Assembly (NCBI GenBank): GCA_021808205.1
Contig: JAKBCD010000003.1
Location: forward strand, 1 to 18,253
DNA length: 18,253 nucleotides
Origin: Pseudomonadota bacterium
GTDB taxonomy: Bacteria > Pseudomonadota > Alphaproteobacteria > Acetobacterales > Acetobacteraceae
Reading direction: 5' to 3'
Shown here: piece after piece, positions 1 to 8,702 of the stretch
Layout: each line of letters begins with the position of its first letter
Position numbering within the stretch: position 1 is the stretch's first letter
Position numbers and translations under genes: made by a program
Notes under the pieces: generated by a model
Databases searched by the model: none
Told to the model about the DNA's origin: nothing
The model's input: only the letters and a program-made list of their open reading frames with translations

Positions 1-1983
1 TTGAAAATTACCGATTTTGCGCCGGAATTGCTGGATGGGCTGAAAACGCTGGAGCGCTGGCCAGAGCGCGTGAAGCTGATGCAGGAAAACTGGATTGGTT
101 ATTCGCAGGGCGCGGAGGTGACCTTTAAGCTGGCCGCGCCTGTGGCCGGCATTGAGGATGTGACGGTTTATACAACGCGGCCAGATACGCTGTTTGGCAT
201 GTCGTTTCTGGCGATTGCGCCGGAGCACCCGATTGCCCAGGCCGTGGCCACGCAAAACGCCGGGGCGGCGGCGTTTATTGCGGAATGTGAGCGCCAGGGG
301 ACATCCGAGGCCGTGATTGAGGCAGCCGAGAAGCGCGGTTTTGCGACAGGGCTGGAGGTCGTCAATCCGTTCAATGGAGCGAAATACCCGGTTTGGATCG
401 CCAATTTTGTGCTGATGGAATATGGCACAGGGGCGATTTTTGGCTGCCCGTGCGGCGACCAGCGTGATTTGGAGTTTGCCCGGAAATATAAGCTGCCCGT
501 GCCGGTGGTTGTGGCGCCGAATGCTGACGAGGTGCCGGAGATTGGCGCCAAGGCGCTGGATGGCGAGGGCGTGATTGTGAATTCTGGCTTTTTGACCGGG
601 CTGAGCACGGAAAAGGCCAAACCGGCGGCGATTGCCGAGCTGGAGAGGATTGGCGCGGGCAAGGGTGTGACCAATTGGCGGTTGCGCGATTGGGGTATTT
701 CGCGCCAGCGTTACTGGGGTTGCCCGATACCGGTGATTCATTGCGAGGCTTGCGGCCCGCAAGCCGTGCCGGATGAGCAACTGCCGGTGGAATTGCCCAA
801 GGATGTGAGCTTTGAGAAGCCCGGCAACCCGCTGGACCACCACCCCACATGGAGCAAGGTGAACTGCCCGGCCTGCGGCAAGGCAGCGCGGCGCGAGACC
901 GATACGTTTGATACGTTTGTTGATAGCTCGTGGTATTTTGCCCGGTTTTGCGCGCCGCGCGCCACGGCGCCGGTGGATGTGGAGGCTGTGCGGCACTGGC
1001 TGCCGGTGGACCAGTATGTGGGTGGCATTGAACATGCCATTTTGCACTTGCTGTATGCGCGGTTTTTTACCCGGGCGCTGGAAAAGACCGGATATGTAAC
1101 GGTTAAGGAGCCGTTTGCCGGGCTGTTCACGCAAGGCATGGTGACGCATGAATCTTACAAGGATGAAGGCGGGAGCTGGCTTTATCCTGACGAGGTGGTG
1201 AAGGGCGCGGATGGGGCAACGCACCGCGCGACCGGAAAACCCGTGATTGTTGGGCGTGTTGAGAAAATGTCCAAATCCAAGCGCAATACGGTGGACCCGG
1301 GCGCGATTGTGGACCGGTTTGGGGCGGATACGGCGAGGTGGTTTGTGCTCTCGGATAATCCGCCTGAGCGCGATGTGGAATGGACCGAAGCGGGTGTGCA
1401 GGGGGCTTACAGGTTTGTGCAGCGCCTGTACCGGCTGGCGGTGCAGGTTGCAGGCGAGCGGCGCGTGGCCAAGCCTGAAAGTTTTTCAGGCGAGGCGAAA
1501 AAGCTGCGGCAATTGACGCACCGGACCATAGCGGCGGTGACCGAGGCGCTGGATAGTTTTGCCTTTAACCTGGCGGTGGCGAAGCTGTACGAGCTGACGG
1601 GTGCTGTTTTTGGCCAGGCGGCGGAGACGGATGAGCAGGTTTTTGCCCGGTTTGAGGGGGCGGAGATGATCGCCCGGCTGGTGGCGCCGATGATGCCGCA
1701 TTTGGGTGAGGAGGCTTTTGCCAAAATTAGCCCAGGTGCCGGGCTGGTGGCGCAGCAGCCTTGGCCCAAGGCGGACCCGGCCTTGCTGGTGGTGGACGAG
1801 GTGACCATTGCCGTGCAGGTGAACGGGAAGCTGCGCGGGACCATTGTTGTTCCGGCGGGGCAGGCGGCGGAGCCAGTATTGGCGGCGGCGGAAGCTGCCG
1901 TGGCGTCTGTTCTGGCAGGGCAGACCATTGTAAAGAAAATCCATGTGCCGGACCGGATTGTTAATTTTGTCGTCAAGCCCTAA
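1..1983 (+). CDS. leuS: Leucyl-tRNA synthetase, 3' part (5' end outside window)
   Basis: Cytoplasmic class Ia enzyme that charges tRNA-Leu with leucine. The frame is open from the first base and codes 660 residues. Full-length enzymes are about 860, so roughly the first 200 residues, including the HIGH motif, lie outside the window and the TTG at position 1 is an internal codon. The CP1 editing domain comes first, with the threonine-rich stretch TTRPDTLFG near residue 58 and [15 protein letters not shown] at about 141-155. Zinc-type Cys pairs follow (HCEACG, CPACG), then the catalytic KMSKS loop at residues 422-426 (bases 1264-1278), the anticodon-binding domain and the C-terminal domain with VQVNGKLRG. 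In the editing pocket the usual His before Asp-Gln-Arg-Asp is Gly, while the Asp is kept. The 3' end overlaps lptE by 41 bases. Identity is very secure. Confidence 0.97.
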   Translation: MKITDFAPELLDGLKTLERWPERVKLMQENWIGYSQGAEVTFKLAAPVAGIEDVTVYTTRPDTLFGMSFLAIAPEHPIAQAVATQNAGAAAFIAECERQGTSEAVIEAAEKRGFATGLEVVNPFNGAKYPVWIANFVLMEYGTGAIFGCPCGDQRDLEFARKYKLPVPVVVAPNADEVPEIGAKALDGEGVIVNSGFLTGLSTEKAKPAAIAELERIGAGKGVTNWRLRDWGISRQRYWGCPIPVIHCEACGPQAVPDEQLPVELPKDVSFEKPGNPLDHHPTWSKVNCPACGKAARRETDTFDTFVDSSWYFARFCAPRATAPVDVEAVRHWLPVDQYVGGIEHAILHLLYARFFTRALEKTGYVTVKEPFAGLFTQGMVTHESYKDEGGSWLYPDEVVKGADGATHRATGKPVIVGRVEKMSKSKRNTVDPGAIVDRFGADTARWFVLSDNPPERDVEWTEAGVQGAYRFVQRLYRLAVQVAGERRVAKPESFSGEAKKLRQLTHRTIAAVTEALDSFAFNLAVAKLYELTGAVFGQAAETDEQVFARFEGAEMIARLVAPMMPHLGEEAFAKISPGAGLVAQQPWPKADPALLVVDEVTIAVQVNGKLRGTIVVPAGQAAEPVLAAAEAAVASVLAGQTIVKKIHVPDRIVNFVVKP

Positions 1984-2482
1984 GCGCGCTGCCGCGCTCG
2001 TTGCCCTGCTGGCGCTGGCCGGCTGCGGCTTTACCCCCCTTTATGGCGGTGAGGCGGGGCAGGATACCAGCGCCAGGCTGGACCAGGTGAAGGTGAGCAA
2101 TATACCGGAACGGCCGGGGCAATTGCTGCGCCTGAGCCTGGAGAGCAAGCTGCATGTGGATGGCGCGCCGGAGACGGAGCTTTACGCGCTGAATGTGAGG
2201 TATAGCATTGTCACCTCGGATATTGGCATGCTGCAGGATTCCTCCACCACATATTCACGCATGCAGGCCACGGCGAATTGGAGCCTGGTGCCGATTGGTG
2301 ATCCTTCGCACCCGCTGGCCACGGGCACGGCGACGGGGATGGATTCGATGAATATTATCGATAACCAGTATTTTGCCCAGGATATGGAGACCAGCACGGT
2401 TGACCAGCAACTGGCGGACATGGTGGCGGCGCAAATTACCGCGCAGCTTGCGAGCTGGTTCCGTACGCACCCGAACGCATGA
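1943..2482 (+). CDS. lptE: LPS-assembly lipoprotein LptE
   Basis: Outer-membrane lipoprotein that plugs the LptD barrel and helps deliver LPS to the cell surface. The 179-residue product has Lys-Arg at 14-15, a hydrophobic stretch and a lipobox LAGC with the lipidated Cys at residue 28 (bases 2024-2026). It is followed at once by GFTPLYGG, the start of mature LptE in alphaproteobacteria. The rest resembles the LptE fold, with alternating polar and hydrophobic strands, as in the usual leuS-lptE-holA order. The ATG at 1943 lies inside leuS; an in-frame TTG at 1967 would give a more classical 20-residue signal peptide, so the exact start is uncertain. The 3' end overlaps the holA start as ATGA, implying translational coupling. 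Confidence 0.9.
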   Translation: MCRTGLLILSSSPKRAAALVALLALAGCGFTPLYGGEAGQDTSARLDQVKVSNIPERPGQLLRLSLESKLHVDGAPETELYALNVRYSIVTSDIGMLQDSSTTYSRMQATANWSLVPIGDPSHPLATGTATGMDSMNIIDNQYFAQDMETSTVDQQLADMVAAQITAQLASWFRTHPNA

Positions 2483-3489
2483 AGATCGATTCAGGCCGTA
2501 TCGACGCGTTTCTGAAATCTTCTAATCTGCCGCTTGTTCTGCTGCACGGCCCCGATGCCGGGCTGGTGGCGGAGCGCGGGCTGATATTGGCGCGTGGGGT
2601 AGAGGGGGCGATGCAGGACCCGTTCCGCTTTGCCGAGTTGATGAACCCGGCGGCGGATGTGCTGCTGGCGGAGGCCATGGCGGCGGCGCTGACGGGCGGG
2701 CGGCGCGTGGTGCGCGTGCGCGATGTGCATGAAAGCCACACTAAGGCACTGGAAACGCTTATAAAAATGCCTCCTGAGGCTTTGGTGATTCTGGAGGCGG
2801 GGGAGCTGACGGCGAAGTCTAAGCTGCGCACGGCGGCGGAGAAGGCGCCGAGTGTGGCGGTGATTGCCTGTTATGCGATTGACCAGGCGCGTTTGCCATC
2901 GGCGATTTCGTCGCGTTTGCGGGCGGCGGGGGTGCAGATAGACCAGGATGCGGCGGCCTGGGCGGGGCAGAATCTCTCGGGTGAGGAAGGGCCTTTGGGG
3001 CAGGCGCTGGAAGTGCTGACGCTTTATGCCGGGGAAGAGAAGCGTTTGAGCCTGGCTGATGTGTCTGCCGTGCTGGCGGATGGCGGCGATAGCTCGATGG
3101 GTGATGCGATTGATGCCGCCCTGACAGGTGACCCGGAAGCGACGGATAAGGCGCTGAGCCTGGCTTATGAGGAAGGCATAGCCCCGGTGGGGTTGTTGCG
3201 GGTACTGCTGGCCGAATTGCAGCGCCTGCGCGTGGCCGCGGGGGCGATGGCGGACGGGGCATCGGCCCAGGAGGCCATGGCGGCGATGCGCCCGCCGGTG
3301 TTTTTCAAACGCCAGGCGCTGGTGGGCAAGGCGCTGCGGCTATGGCCTTTGCCGGCGCTGGACCAGGCATTATCGGCCGCGCTGACGGCCGAGGCGGCAT
3401 GCAAGACGACGCGCGTGCCAGAGCATGATTATTGCCGCCAGACCATGCTGGCTTTGGCGCTGCGGGCGCGGGCGGCCGGGCGACGGTAA
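2479..3489 (+). CDS. holA: DNA polymerase III delta subunit
   Basis: Delta subunit of the clamp loader, which opens the beta sliding clamp and loads it on DNA. The 336-residue product has the family's normal length. It shows the characteristic N-terminal layout: a beta strand PLVLLHGPDAGLV in place of a functional P-loop, then a DPFRFAEL-type segment, then RRVVRVRD. A middle alpha-helical part reads LPSAISSRLRAAGVQID, and the C-terminal collar domain has PVGLLRVLLAELQRLR and PPVFFKRQA. The start overlaps the lptE stop by four bases (ATGA) with no clear Shine-Dalgarno of its own, so translation is probably coupled. It is the last gene of the plus-strand unit and converges on parB across a 43-base gap. 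Confidence 0.94.
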   Translation: MKIDSGRIDAFLKSSNLPLVLLHGPDAGLVAERGLILARGVEGAMQDPFRFAELMNPAADVLLAEAMAAALTGGRRVVRVRDVHESHTKALETLIKMPPEALVILEAGELTAKSKLRTAAEKAPSVAVIACYAIDQARLPSAISSRLRAAGVQIDQDAAAWAGQNLSGEEGPLGQALEVLTLYAGEEKRLSLADVSAVLADGGDSSMGDAIDAALTGDPEATDKALSLAYEEGIAPVGLLRVLLAELQRLRVAAGAMADGASAQEAMAAMRPPVFFKRQALVGKALRLWPLPALDQALSAALTAEAACKTTRVPEHDYCRQTMLALALRARAAGRR

Positions 3490-3510
3490 ACGCGCGGCGG
3501 TTGCCGGTGT

Positions 3511-3538
3511 GGGTAATGCTTCACGTGAAGCATTACCC
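3511..3538. promoter_or_regulatory. parS: 28-bp perfect palindrome with a parS-like core (candidate ParB site)
   Basis: Bases 3511-3538 equal their own reverse complement. The central 16 bases, 3517-3532, read TGCTTCACGTGAAGCA. This matches the widely conserved chromosomal parS consensus TGTTTCACGTGAAACA at 14 of 16 positions, with one symmetric change per half-site. The site lies between convergent holA and parB, and its right arm includes the parB stop codon at 3533-3535. A parS beside parAB is a common arrangement. As RNA it would also form a 12- to 14-bp hairpin, but neither strand has a following U-tract, so an intrinsic terminator is less likely. The palindrome is certain; its use as parS is inferred. 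Confidence 0.72.
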
Positions 3539-4396
3539 GTTGAGCAGGGCGAGCAGGGAATCCAACTGGTCGAGATTGGCGTAGTTGAACGTTACCGAGC
3601 CGCTTTTGCCGTTGAACTTGATCTGCACCTTCAGGCCCAGGCGCTCGGTGAGGCTGTTGGCCAGGGCTTCAATGTCGGCATCGGCGCGCGGGGTGCTGGC
3701 GGGGGCTGTTTTGGCCGGGCGGATGGCCTGGTTGGTCAGTGCCTCGGTCTGGCGGACGGAGAGGTCGCGTTTGATAACCTCGCGCGCGGCTTTTAGCGGG
3801 TCGGGGTGGGTGAGCAGGGCGCGGGCATGGCCGGCGGAGAGCTGGCCCTGGCGCAGCATGGCGCGAACCGGCTCAGGCAGTTTGAGCAGGCGGATGATGT
3901 TGCCGATATGGGCGCGGGATTTGCCGACGGCCTCGCCCAATTTGTCCTGGCTCAGGCTGAATTCTTCCAGCAGGCGCTTGTAGCCCTCGGCTTCTTCGAT
4001 GGCGTTGAGGTCTTCGCGCTGGAGGTTTTCCACCAGACCGGCGGCCATGGCGTCGCTATCGGAAAGCGGGCGGACGAGCACGGGGATTTCGTGCAGAGAG
4101 ACGCGCTGGGCGGCGCGCCACCGGCGCTCGCCCGCGATGATTTGGTATTGGCCGGGCTGGCCGGGTGTGGGGCGGACCAGAAGGGGTTGGAGGATGCCGC
4201 GCTGGGCGATGGAATCCGCCAATTCCTGCAATGCATCCTCGTCCATTTCCTGGCGGGGCTGGTAGGGGCTGGGGACAAGGACATCTATGGGCAGTTGCTG
4301 CACGCCGGGGGCGGCGGTGGTTTGCGGCACGGCGGAATCGCCCATAAGGGCGGCAAGGCCGCGGCCCAGACGTTTGGGTTGTTCTTTTACGCTCAT
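3533..4396 (-). CDS. parB: Chromosome-partitioning protein ParB
   Basis: CTP-dependent DNA clamp that loads at parS, spreads along origin-proximal DNA and is moved by ParA during chromosome segregation. The 287-residue product opens with KRLGRGLAALMGD, the N-terminal ParA-interaction motif. The ParB/Sulfiredoxin domain follows (VPSPYQPRQ at 42-49), then the CTP-binding GERRWRAAQ at 89-97 and ENLQREDLN at 123-131. A helix-turn-helix region at about 148-172 (LSQDKLGEAVGKSRAHIGN) is followed by a linker and a C-terminal dimerization domain. Length and motif order are normal. It begins three bases after the parA stop, so it is co-transcribed with parA. Its stop codon lies inside the parS-like palindrome. 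Confidence 0.96.
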   Translation of the reverse strand: MSVKEQPKRLGRGLAALMGDSAVPQTTAAPGVQQLPIDVLVPSPYQPRQEMDEDALQELADSIAQRGILQPLLVRPTPGQPGQYQIIAGERRWRAAQRVSLHEIPVLVRPLSDSDAMAAGLVENLQREDLNAIEEAEGYKRLLEEFSLSQDKLGEAVGKSRAHIGNIIRLLKLPEPVRAMLRQGQLSAGHARALLTHPDPLKAAREVIKRDLSVRQTEALTNQAIRPAKTAPASTPRADADIEALANSLTERLGLKVQIKFNGKSGSVTFNYANLDQLDSLLALLNG

Positions 4397-4399
4397 GCC

Positions 4400-5191
4400 T
4401 CAAGCCTTTCTGGTTTTTGCCCGCCGCAAAAATTCCGCCGCCAGGGCCAGATAGGCCTGGGCGCCGGTTGAGCGGAAATCATAAAGCAGGACCGGGATGC
4501 CGTGGCTAGGGGCTTCCGTGATGCGGATGTTACGGGGGATGGCGGTTTCGAACACCTGGTGGCGGAAATAGCCGCGCACATCGGCGCTGACCTGCTCGGA
4601 AAGGTTGTTGCGCTTATCCGTCATGGTCAGGACGATGCCTTCCATGTTCAGGGTGGGGTTCAGGCTTTGCTTGACCATATCGATGGTGCGCATGAGCTGG
4701 GAGATGCCTTCCAGGGCGAAAAATTCGGCCTGGAGCGGGACCAGCACCGCATCGGCCGCCACGAGGCCGTTGAGGGTAAGCAGGCCGAGGCCGGGCGGGC
4801 AGTCGATAAAGACGTAATCGGCGGGGCAGCCTTGGATGAAGGCGTCGCGCAGCAGGAATTCGCGGCGTTCCTGCTGGCCGAATTCAAGGTCGGCGCCGAT
4901 GAGGTCCGGCACGGAGGGGATGATGGTGAGATTTTCGACCGTGGTGGGCAGGGTGGCATCGCTGAGCGAGGTTTCGCCGGCCAGCAGCGCGTAGCTGCCG
5001 CCTTTGCGGGCTTCGGGGCCAATGCCCAGCCCGGTGCTGGCATTGCCTTGGGGGTCGATATCGGCAAGCAGAACTTTAAGGCCGCCCACAGCCAGGGCGG
5101 AAGCCAGGTTGATGGCGGTGGTGGTTTTACCGACCCCGCCCTTCTGGTTGGCGATGGCGATGATGCGCGGGCGCTTGGTTTTGTCCGGCAT
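4400..5191 (-). CDS. parA: Chromosome-partitioning ATPase ParA (Soj-like)
   Basis: Deviant-Walker ATPase that binds the nucleoid nonspecifically and positions ParB-parS complexes. The 263-residue product has KGGVGKTT at residues 17-24, including the signature Lys17. DIDPQGN follows at 44-50, and a Walker B-like VFIDCPPGLG appears in the middle. The short N-terminus lacks the helix-turn-helix domain of plasmid type Ia ParA, as expected for chromosomal Soj. The start codon lies 65 bases inside the 3' end of rsmG. Gene order mnmG-rsmG-parA-parB is the classical origin-region arrangement. Confidence 0.96.
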   Translation of the reverse strand: MPDKTKRPRIIAIANQKGGVGKTTTAINLASALAVGGLKVLLADIDPQGNASTGLGIGPEARKGGSYALLAGETSLSDATLPTTVENLTIIPSVPDLIGADLEFGQQERREFLLRDAFIQGCPADYVFIDCPPGLGLLTLNGLVAADAVLVPLQAEFFALEGISQLMRTIDMVKQSLNPTLNMEGIVLTMTDKRNNLSEQVSADVRGYFRHQVFETAIPRNIRITEAPSHGIPVLLYDFRSTGAQAYLALAAEFLRRAKTRKA

Positions 5192-5747
5192 GGCGAATCT
5201 GGCTCACTTTCAGGATGCAGCTATCGCCCCAGGAGGGGTGGGTTATGTGCTGAACGTCCATGTGCCAGAGGGGGGTGGCGAGCGTCAATTCTTCTGCCGC
5301 GTTGCGGCCTTTTGGGAAGAGGCAGATGCCGCCGGGAGCGAGATGCGGGGCGGCGAGGCCGAGAAGTTTATCGAGCGGGGCCAAGGCGCGGGCGGTGATG
5401 AGCGGGGCCGGGGCGATTTTGGCGGCCTCGATGCGGGTGTTGTGGATTTTGGCGGGCGCGCCGGTCTGGCGCGCGGCTTCCATGAGGAAGGCGGCTTTGC
5501 GGCTGTCTGATTCGATCAGATCGAACGGGAGTCCGGTGGCGATGCAAAGGACAAGGCCGGGGAATCCCGCGCCGGAGCCGAGATCTATGGCGCGTTCCGT
5601 GCCTTCGGGGATGTAGGGCAGCAGGCGGAGCGAATCCTGCACATGCCGGTCCCAGATATGCGGCAGGTCTGATTTGCTGATGAGGTTGATTTTGGGCGAC
5701 CATTTTTCCACCAAAGCGGCGAAAATTCGCAGGCGGGACTCACTCAT
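5127..5747 (-). CDS. rsmG: 16S rRNA (guanine-527-N7)-methyltransferase RsmG
   Basis: SAM-dependent enzyme that makes m7G527 in 16S rRNA; its loss is classically linked to low-level streptomycin resistance. The 206-residue product starts at the ATG overlapping the mnmG stop (ATGA, 5744-5747). It has [12 protein letters not shown] near residue 16, RHVQDSL at 34-40 and the SAM-binding loop [10 protein letters not shown] at 55-64. [10 protein letters not shown] follows at 79-88, then [12 protein letters not shown] at 118-129. The N-terminus is slightly shorter than in E. coli. After the last recognizable family residues (ILKVSQIR) the frame runs on about 21 residues with a basic, low-complexity tail that overlaps the parA start by 65 bases out of frame. 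Confidence 0.93.
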   Translation of the reverse strand: MSESRLRIFAALVEKWSPKINLISKSDLPHIWDRHVQDSLRLLPYIPEGTERAIDLGSGAGFPGLVLCIATGLPFDLIESDSRKAAFLMEAARQTGAPAKIHNTRIEAAKIAPAPLITARALAPLDKLLGLAAPHLAPGGICLFPKGRNAAEELTLATPLWHMDVQHITHPSWGDSCILKVSQIRHAGQNQAPAHHRHRQPEGRGR

Positions 5748-7453
5748 GCGGCGCGGCGGGATTTTTTGAGGGCGCCGAAAATGGCGCCGAGGGCGGCGGG
5801 GGTCATGGCCTCGATACGCCCGGCGGCGGCGAGGTTTTGCGGGCGGGCGCGCTCCAGCTTCTCGCGCAGTTCGTTGGAGAGTCCGCCCACGGCGCTGTAG
5901 TCGAAATTCTCGGGGATGCGCACGGCTTCGTCGCGCGCGCGGTCGCGGATTTCCTGCTCCTGGCGGGAGAGATAGCCGGCGTAGTGCAGATTGGCGCGGA
6001 GGATGCTGGCGGCGCGGCTTTCGCCCTCGGGCTTGTTGTTGAAGGCGGCGATTTGCGCTTGCAGCGCGGCGAAGGCGGTTTCGCGCTCTGGGCCGATGCA
6101 GCCCCATTGCAGGCCGAGCGGGGTGAGGCGCAGCTCGGCATTATCGGCGCGCAGTTGCAGCCGGTATTCGGCGCGGGAGGTGAACATGCGGTATGGCTCG
6201 GTGACGCCCTGGGTGACGAGGTCGTCTATGAGCACGCCGATATAGGCTTCCGCCCTGGTGAGGGTGACGGGTTGTGCACCGCTGGCGGTGCGGGCGGCAT
6301 TCAGCCCGGCGATGATGCCTTGGGCGCCTGCTTCCTCGTAGCCTGTGGTGCCGTTGATCTGCCCGGCGAGGTAGAGGCCGGGGAGGGTTTTTACCTGGAG
6401 TGAGTGGTCGAGCGCGCGGGGGTCTACATAGTCGTATTCGACGGCATAGCCGGGGCGGATGATGCGGGCTTTTTCCAGGCCGGGGATGGAGTGGAGGAGA
6501 AGCTCCTGCACGTCTTGCGGCAGGGAGGTGGAGATGCCGTTGGGGTAGATGGTGTCATCATCCAGCCCTTCGGGTTCCAGGAATATCTGGTGGCCGGGTT
6601 TTTCGGCGAAGCGCACCACCTTGTCCTCGATAGAGGGGCAGTAGCGCGGGCCGCGCCCGGCGATGTTGCCGCCATAAACCGCTGATTTATGGATGTTTTC
6701 ACGGATGATCCGGTGGGTTTCTTCCGTGGTTTTGGTGATGCGGCAGGAGATTTGCGGGTTGGTGACGGCTTGGGTGAGCGCCGAGAACGGTTCGGGCGGG
6801 TCTTCACCTCTATCTTCGGGCAGGCCGTTCCAGTCGATGCTGGCTTTGTGCAGGCGCGGGGGGGTGCCGGTTTTCAGGCGGCCCAGGGGCAGGTTGAGGC
6901 GGGCAAGCGAGGCGGCAAGCGTAATGGAGGGGGCGTCGCCGATGCGGCCGCCCTTTTTCATTTCTTTTCCGAAATGTAATATGCCATTGAGGAAAGTGCC
7001 TGTGGTGAGGACGATGGCGGCGCAGGCGATGCTTTGGCCGGTGGCGAGGGTGATGCCGGTGAGGTGGCCGCTATGCTGTTCGATGGATGCGGCCTCGCCT
7101 TCCAGAATGGTGAGGTTTGGCTGCGCGGCGAGCAGGGCTTGGACGGCGTTGCGGTAGAGTTTACGGTCGGCCTGGGCGCGCGGGCCGCGCACGGCGGGGC
7201 CTTTGCCGCGGTTGAGCAGTTTGAAATGGATGCAGGCGGCGTCTGCGGCTTTGCCCATGAGGCCGTCTAGCGCGTCGATCTCGCGCACCAGGTGGCCTTT
7301 GCCGATGCCGCCAATGGCGGGGTTGCAGGACATCTCGCCCAGTTGGCTGGTGCGCTGGGTGACGAGCAGGGTGGCAGCGCCGGAACGGGCCGATGCGGCG
7401 GCGGCTTCGGTGCCGGCATGGCCGCCGCCGATGATGATGACATCGTAGTGCAT
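5744..7453 (-). CDS. mnmG: tRNA uridine-34 5-carboxymethylaminomethyl synthesis enzyme MnmG (short form)
   Basis: FAD enzyme that, with the GTPase MnmE, installs the (carboxymethyl)aminomethyl group at C5 of wobble U34 in tRNAs. The Rossmann motif [13 protein letters not shown] is at residues 6-18. Conserved [13 protein letters not shown] lies around 42-54 with Cys43, and [11 protein letters not shown] contains the catalytic-type Cys272. [12 protein letters not shown] follows, and the C-terminal domain has [21 protein letters not shown]. The product is 569 residues, whereas typical MnmG is about 620-630. The shortfall maps between ADNAELRL and the AGYLSRQ helix: about 48 residues here against about 100 in E. 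coli, from memory. No mnmE lies upstream, where it often sits. Start ATG at 7453 has only a weak ribosome site. Confidence 0.95.
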   Translation of the reverse strand: MHYDVIIIGGGHAGTEAAAASARSGAATLLVTQRTSQLGEMSCNPAIGGIGKGHLVREIDALDGLMGKAADAACIHFKLLNRGKGPAVRGPRAQADRKLYRNAVQALLAAQPNLTILEGEAASIEQHSGHLTGITLATGQSIACAAIVLTTGTFLNGILHFGKEMKKGGRIGDAPSITLAASLARLNLPLGRLKTGTPPRLHKASIDWNGLPEDRGEDPPEPFSALTQAVTNPQISCRITKTTEETHRIIRENIHKSAVYGGNIAGRGPRYCPSIEDKVVRFAEKPGHQIFLEPEGLDDDTIYPNGISTSLPQDVQELLLHSIPGLEKARIIRPGYAVEYDYVDPRALDHSLQVKTLPGLYLAGQINGTTGYEEAGAQGIIAGLNAARTASGAQPVTLTRAEAYIGVLIDDLVTQGVTEPYRMFTSRAEYRLQLRADNAELRLTPLGLQWGCIGPERETAFAALQAQIAAFNNKPEGESRAASILRANLHYAGYLSRQEQEIRDRARDEAVRIPENFDYSAVGGLSNELREKLERARPQNLAAAGRIEAMTPAALGAIFGALKKSRRAA

Positions 7454-7534
7454 GGGCGGGGTTTAGAGGATTTGTGCCGTTGTGGCCACGGGTTTTGGGC
7501 GGGGCTGCCAGGTTGGGTGCCGGTGGCGTGGAGA

Positions 7535-7564
7535 TGGATCGCCGCGCTGCGCTCGCGATGACGG
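7535..7564. repeat. REP-like palindromic repeat in the korB-mnmG spacer
   Basis: This 30-base unit begins TGGATCGCCG and ends CGCGATGACGG, with the self-complementary arms ATCGC and GCGAT flanking an inner GCGC-rich dyad. Its minus-strand translation reads HRERSAAIH, the hallmark of a dispersed extragenic palindrome common in proteobacteria (compare RHCERSEAIQ). It is the only copy I found in the window. It lies between two same-strand genes and could stabilize or attenuate the transcript between korB and mnmG. Membership of the repeat family is from recognition, not from a genome-wide count. Confidence 0.6.
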
Positions 7565-7643
7565 TATTTGCCGGTGAGGGCGCGCGCAGCGTGCTTGACG
7601 CGCCTGAGCACGGTGCTCGGCTACGGAAAGCGGGGGCTACTCT

Positions 7644-8702
7644 TCAGCGCAGGCTGGCGTTCAGCTTCTCCAGCGCGGCGCTGCCGGGGCAGAGCTTGTC
7701 GTCCCCCAGGCTGTTCAGCGGTGTGGCGCTGGTGCCGAGCAGGCCGTGCATCTCTTCGGCGCCGGGTTCCACGTAGAGCAGGCCGGTGACGATTTCGCCC
7801 TGGGCTTTGCGGGCTTCCAGGAAGGCGCAGGCGGCGGCGTGGTCGCGCGGGTCGTAGTCGTTTTCGTCCAGCTTGCGCAGGCGCAGCAGGGAGCCGTCGT
7901 GCTGGCGGACCACTTCCACCGTGCCGGGCTGGTAATCGGCGGTGATTTCCGCGCGGCCCGTTATGACATCGAGGAAGTTCACCGCCTCGTTGTGTTCACG
8001 CACATAATCGAAGCTCTTGGTGGAGCCTTGATGGTTGTTGAAGGTGACGCAGGGGGAAATGACGTCGATAAAGGCAGCACCCTTATGGGTAAGGGCGGCT
8101 TTGATGAGGGGGACGAGCTGGGCTTTGTCGCCCGAGAAGCTGCGGGCGACAAAGCTGGCGCCAAGCTGCAGGGCCATGCCGGCGAGGTCTATGGCTTCGT
8201 CTTTGTTCGTGGCGCCGCCTTTGCTTTTCGCACCTTTGTCTGACGTGGCGGAGAACTGGCCCTTGGTGAGGCCGTACACGCCGTTATTTTCCACAATATA
8301 GGTCATGTTCACGCCGCGGCGCATGGCGTGGGCGAACTGGCCGAGGCCGATGGAGGCGGAATCGCCATCGCCGGACACGCCGAGATAGATGAGATCGCGG
8401 TTGGCGAGGCTGGCGCCGGTGAGGACCGAGGGCATACGGCCATGCACGGCGTTGAAGCCATGGGCATTGCCCAGGAAATAAGTAGGGGTTTTGGAGGAGC
8501 AGCCGATGCCCGACAGTTTGGCGATGCGGTGCGGGGGGAGGTCCAGCTCGAAACAGGCGCGGACGATGGCGGCGGAGATGGAATCATGCCCGCACCCGGC
8601 GCAGAGGGTGGAGATGGCGCCCTCGTAATCGCGCCTGGTATAGCCGAGCGCGTTGCAGGCGAGCGAGGGGTGATGGAATTTTGGTTTGGGGAGGAAGCTC
8701 AT
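7644..8702 (-). CDS. korB: 2-oxoacid (probably 2-oxoglutarate):ferredoxin oxidoreductase, beta subunit
   Basis: TPP-binding subunit of a 2-oxoacid:acceptor oxidoreductase that reversibly converts a 2-oxoacid plus CoA into acyl-CoA, CO2 and reduced ferredoxin. The 352-residue product has LCAGCGHD (Cys34, Cys37), GIGCSS (Cys68) and later SPCVTFNN. These are the four cysteines expected for the subunit's [4Fe-4S] cluster. The TPP/Mg motif is GDGDSASIGLGQF at 111-123 with NNGVYGLTKGQFS at 139-151; GLTKGQ is typical of the 2-oxoglutarate type rather than pyruvate enzymes. Its ATG overlaps the korA stop (ATGA). Substrate specificity is inferred from motif similarity only. Confidence 0.88.
   Translation of the reverse strand: MSFLPKPKFHHPSLACNALGYTRRDYEGAISTLCAGCGHDSISAAIVRACFELDLPPHRIAKLSGIGCSSKTPTYFLGNAHGFNAVHGRMPSVLTGASLANRDLIYLGVSGDGDSASIGLGQFAHAMRRGVNMTYIVENNGVYGLTKGQFSATSDKGAKSKGGATNKDEAIDLAGMALQLGASFVARSFSGDKAQLVPLIKAALTHKGAAFIDVISPCVTFNNHQGSTKSFDYVREHNEAVNFLDVITGRAEITADYQPGTVEVVRQHDGSLLRLRKLDENDYDPRDHAAACAFLEARKAQGEIVTGLLYVEPGAEEMHGLLGTSATPLNSLGDDKLCPGSAALEKLNASLR

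Noticed and set aside
3511..3538. The palindrome as a bidirectional intrinsic terminator
   Set aside because: The stem is strong but neither strand has a following T-run, and the core matches parS; kept as a parS candidate instead.
4502..5398. Plus-strand open frame across parA and rsmG
   Set aside because: Antisense to two well-identified genes and no family resemblance.
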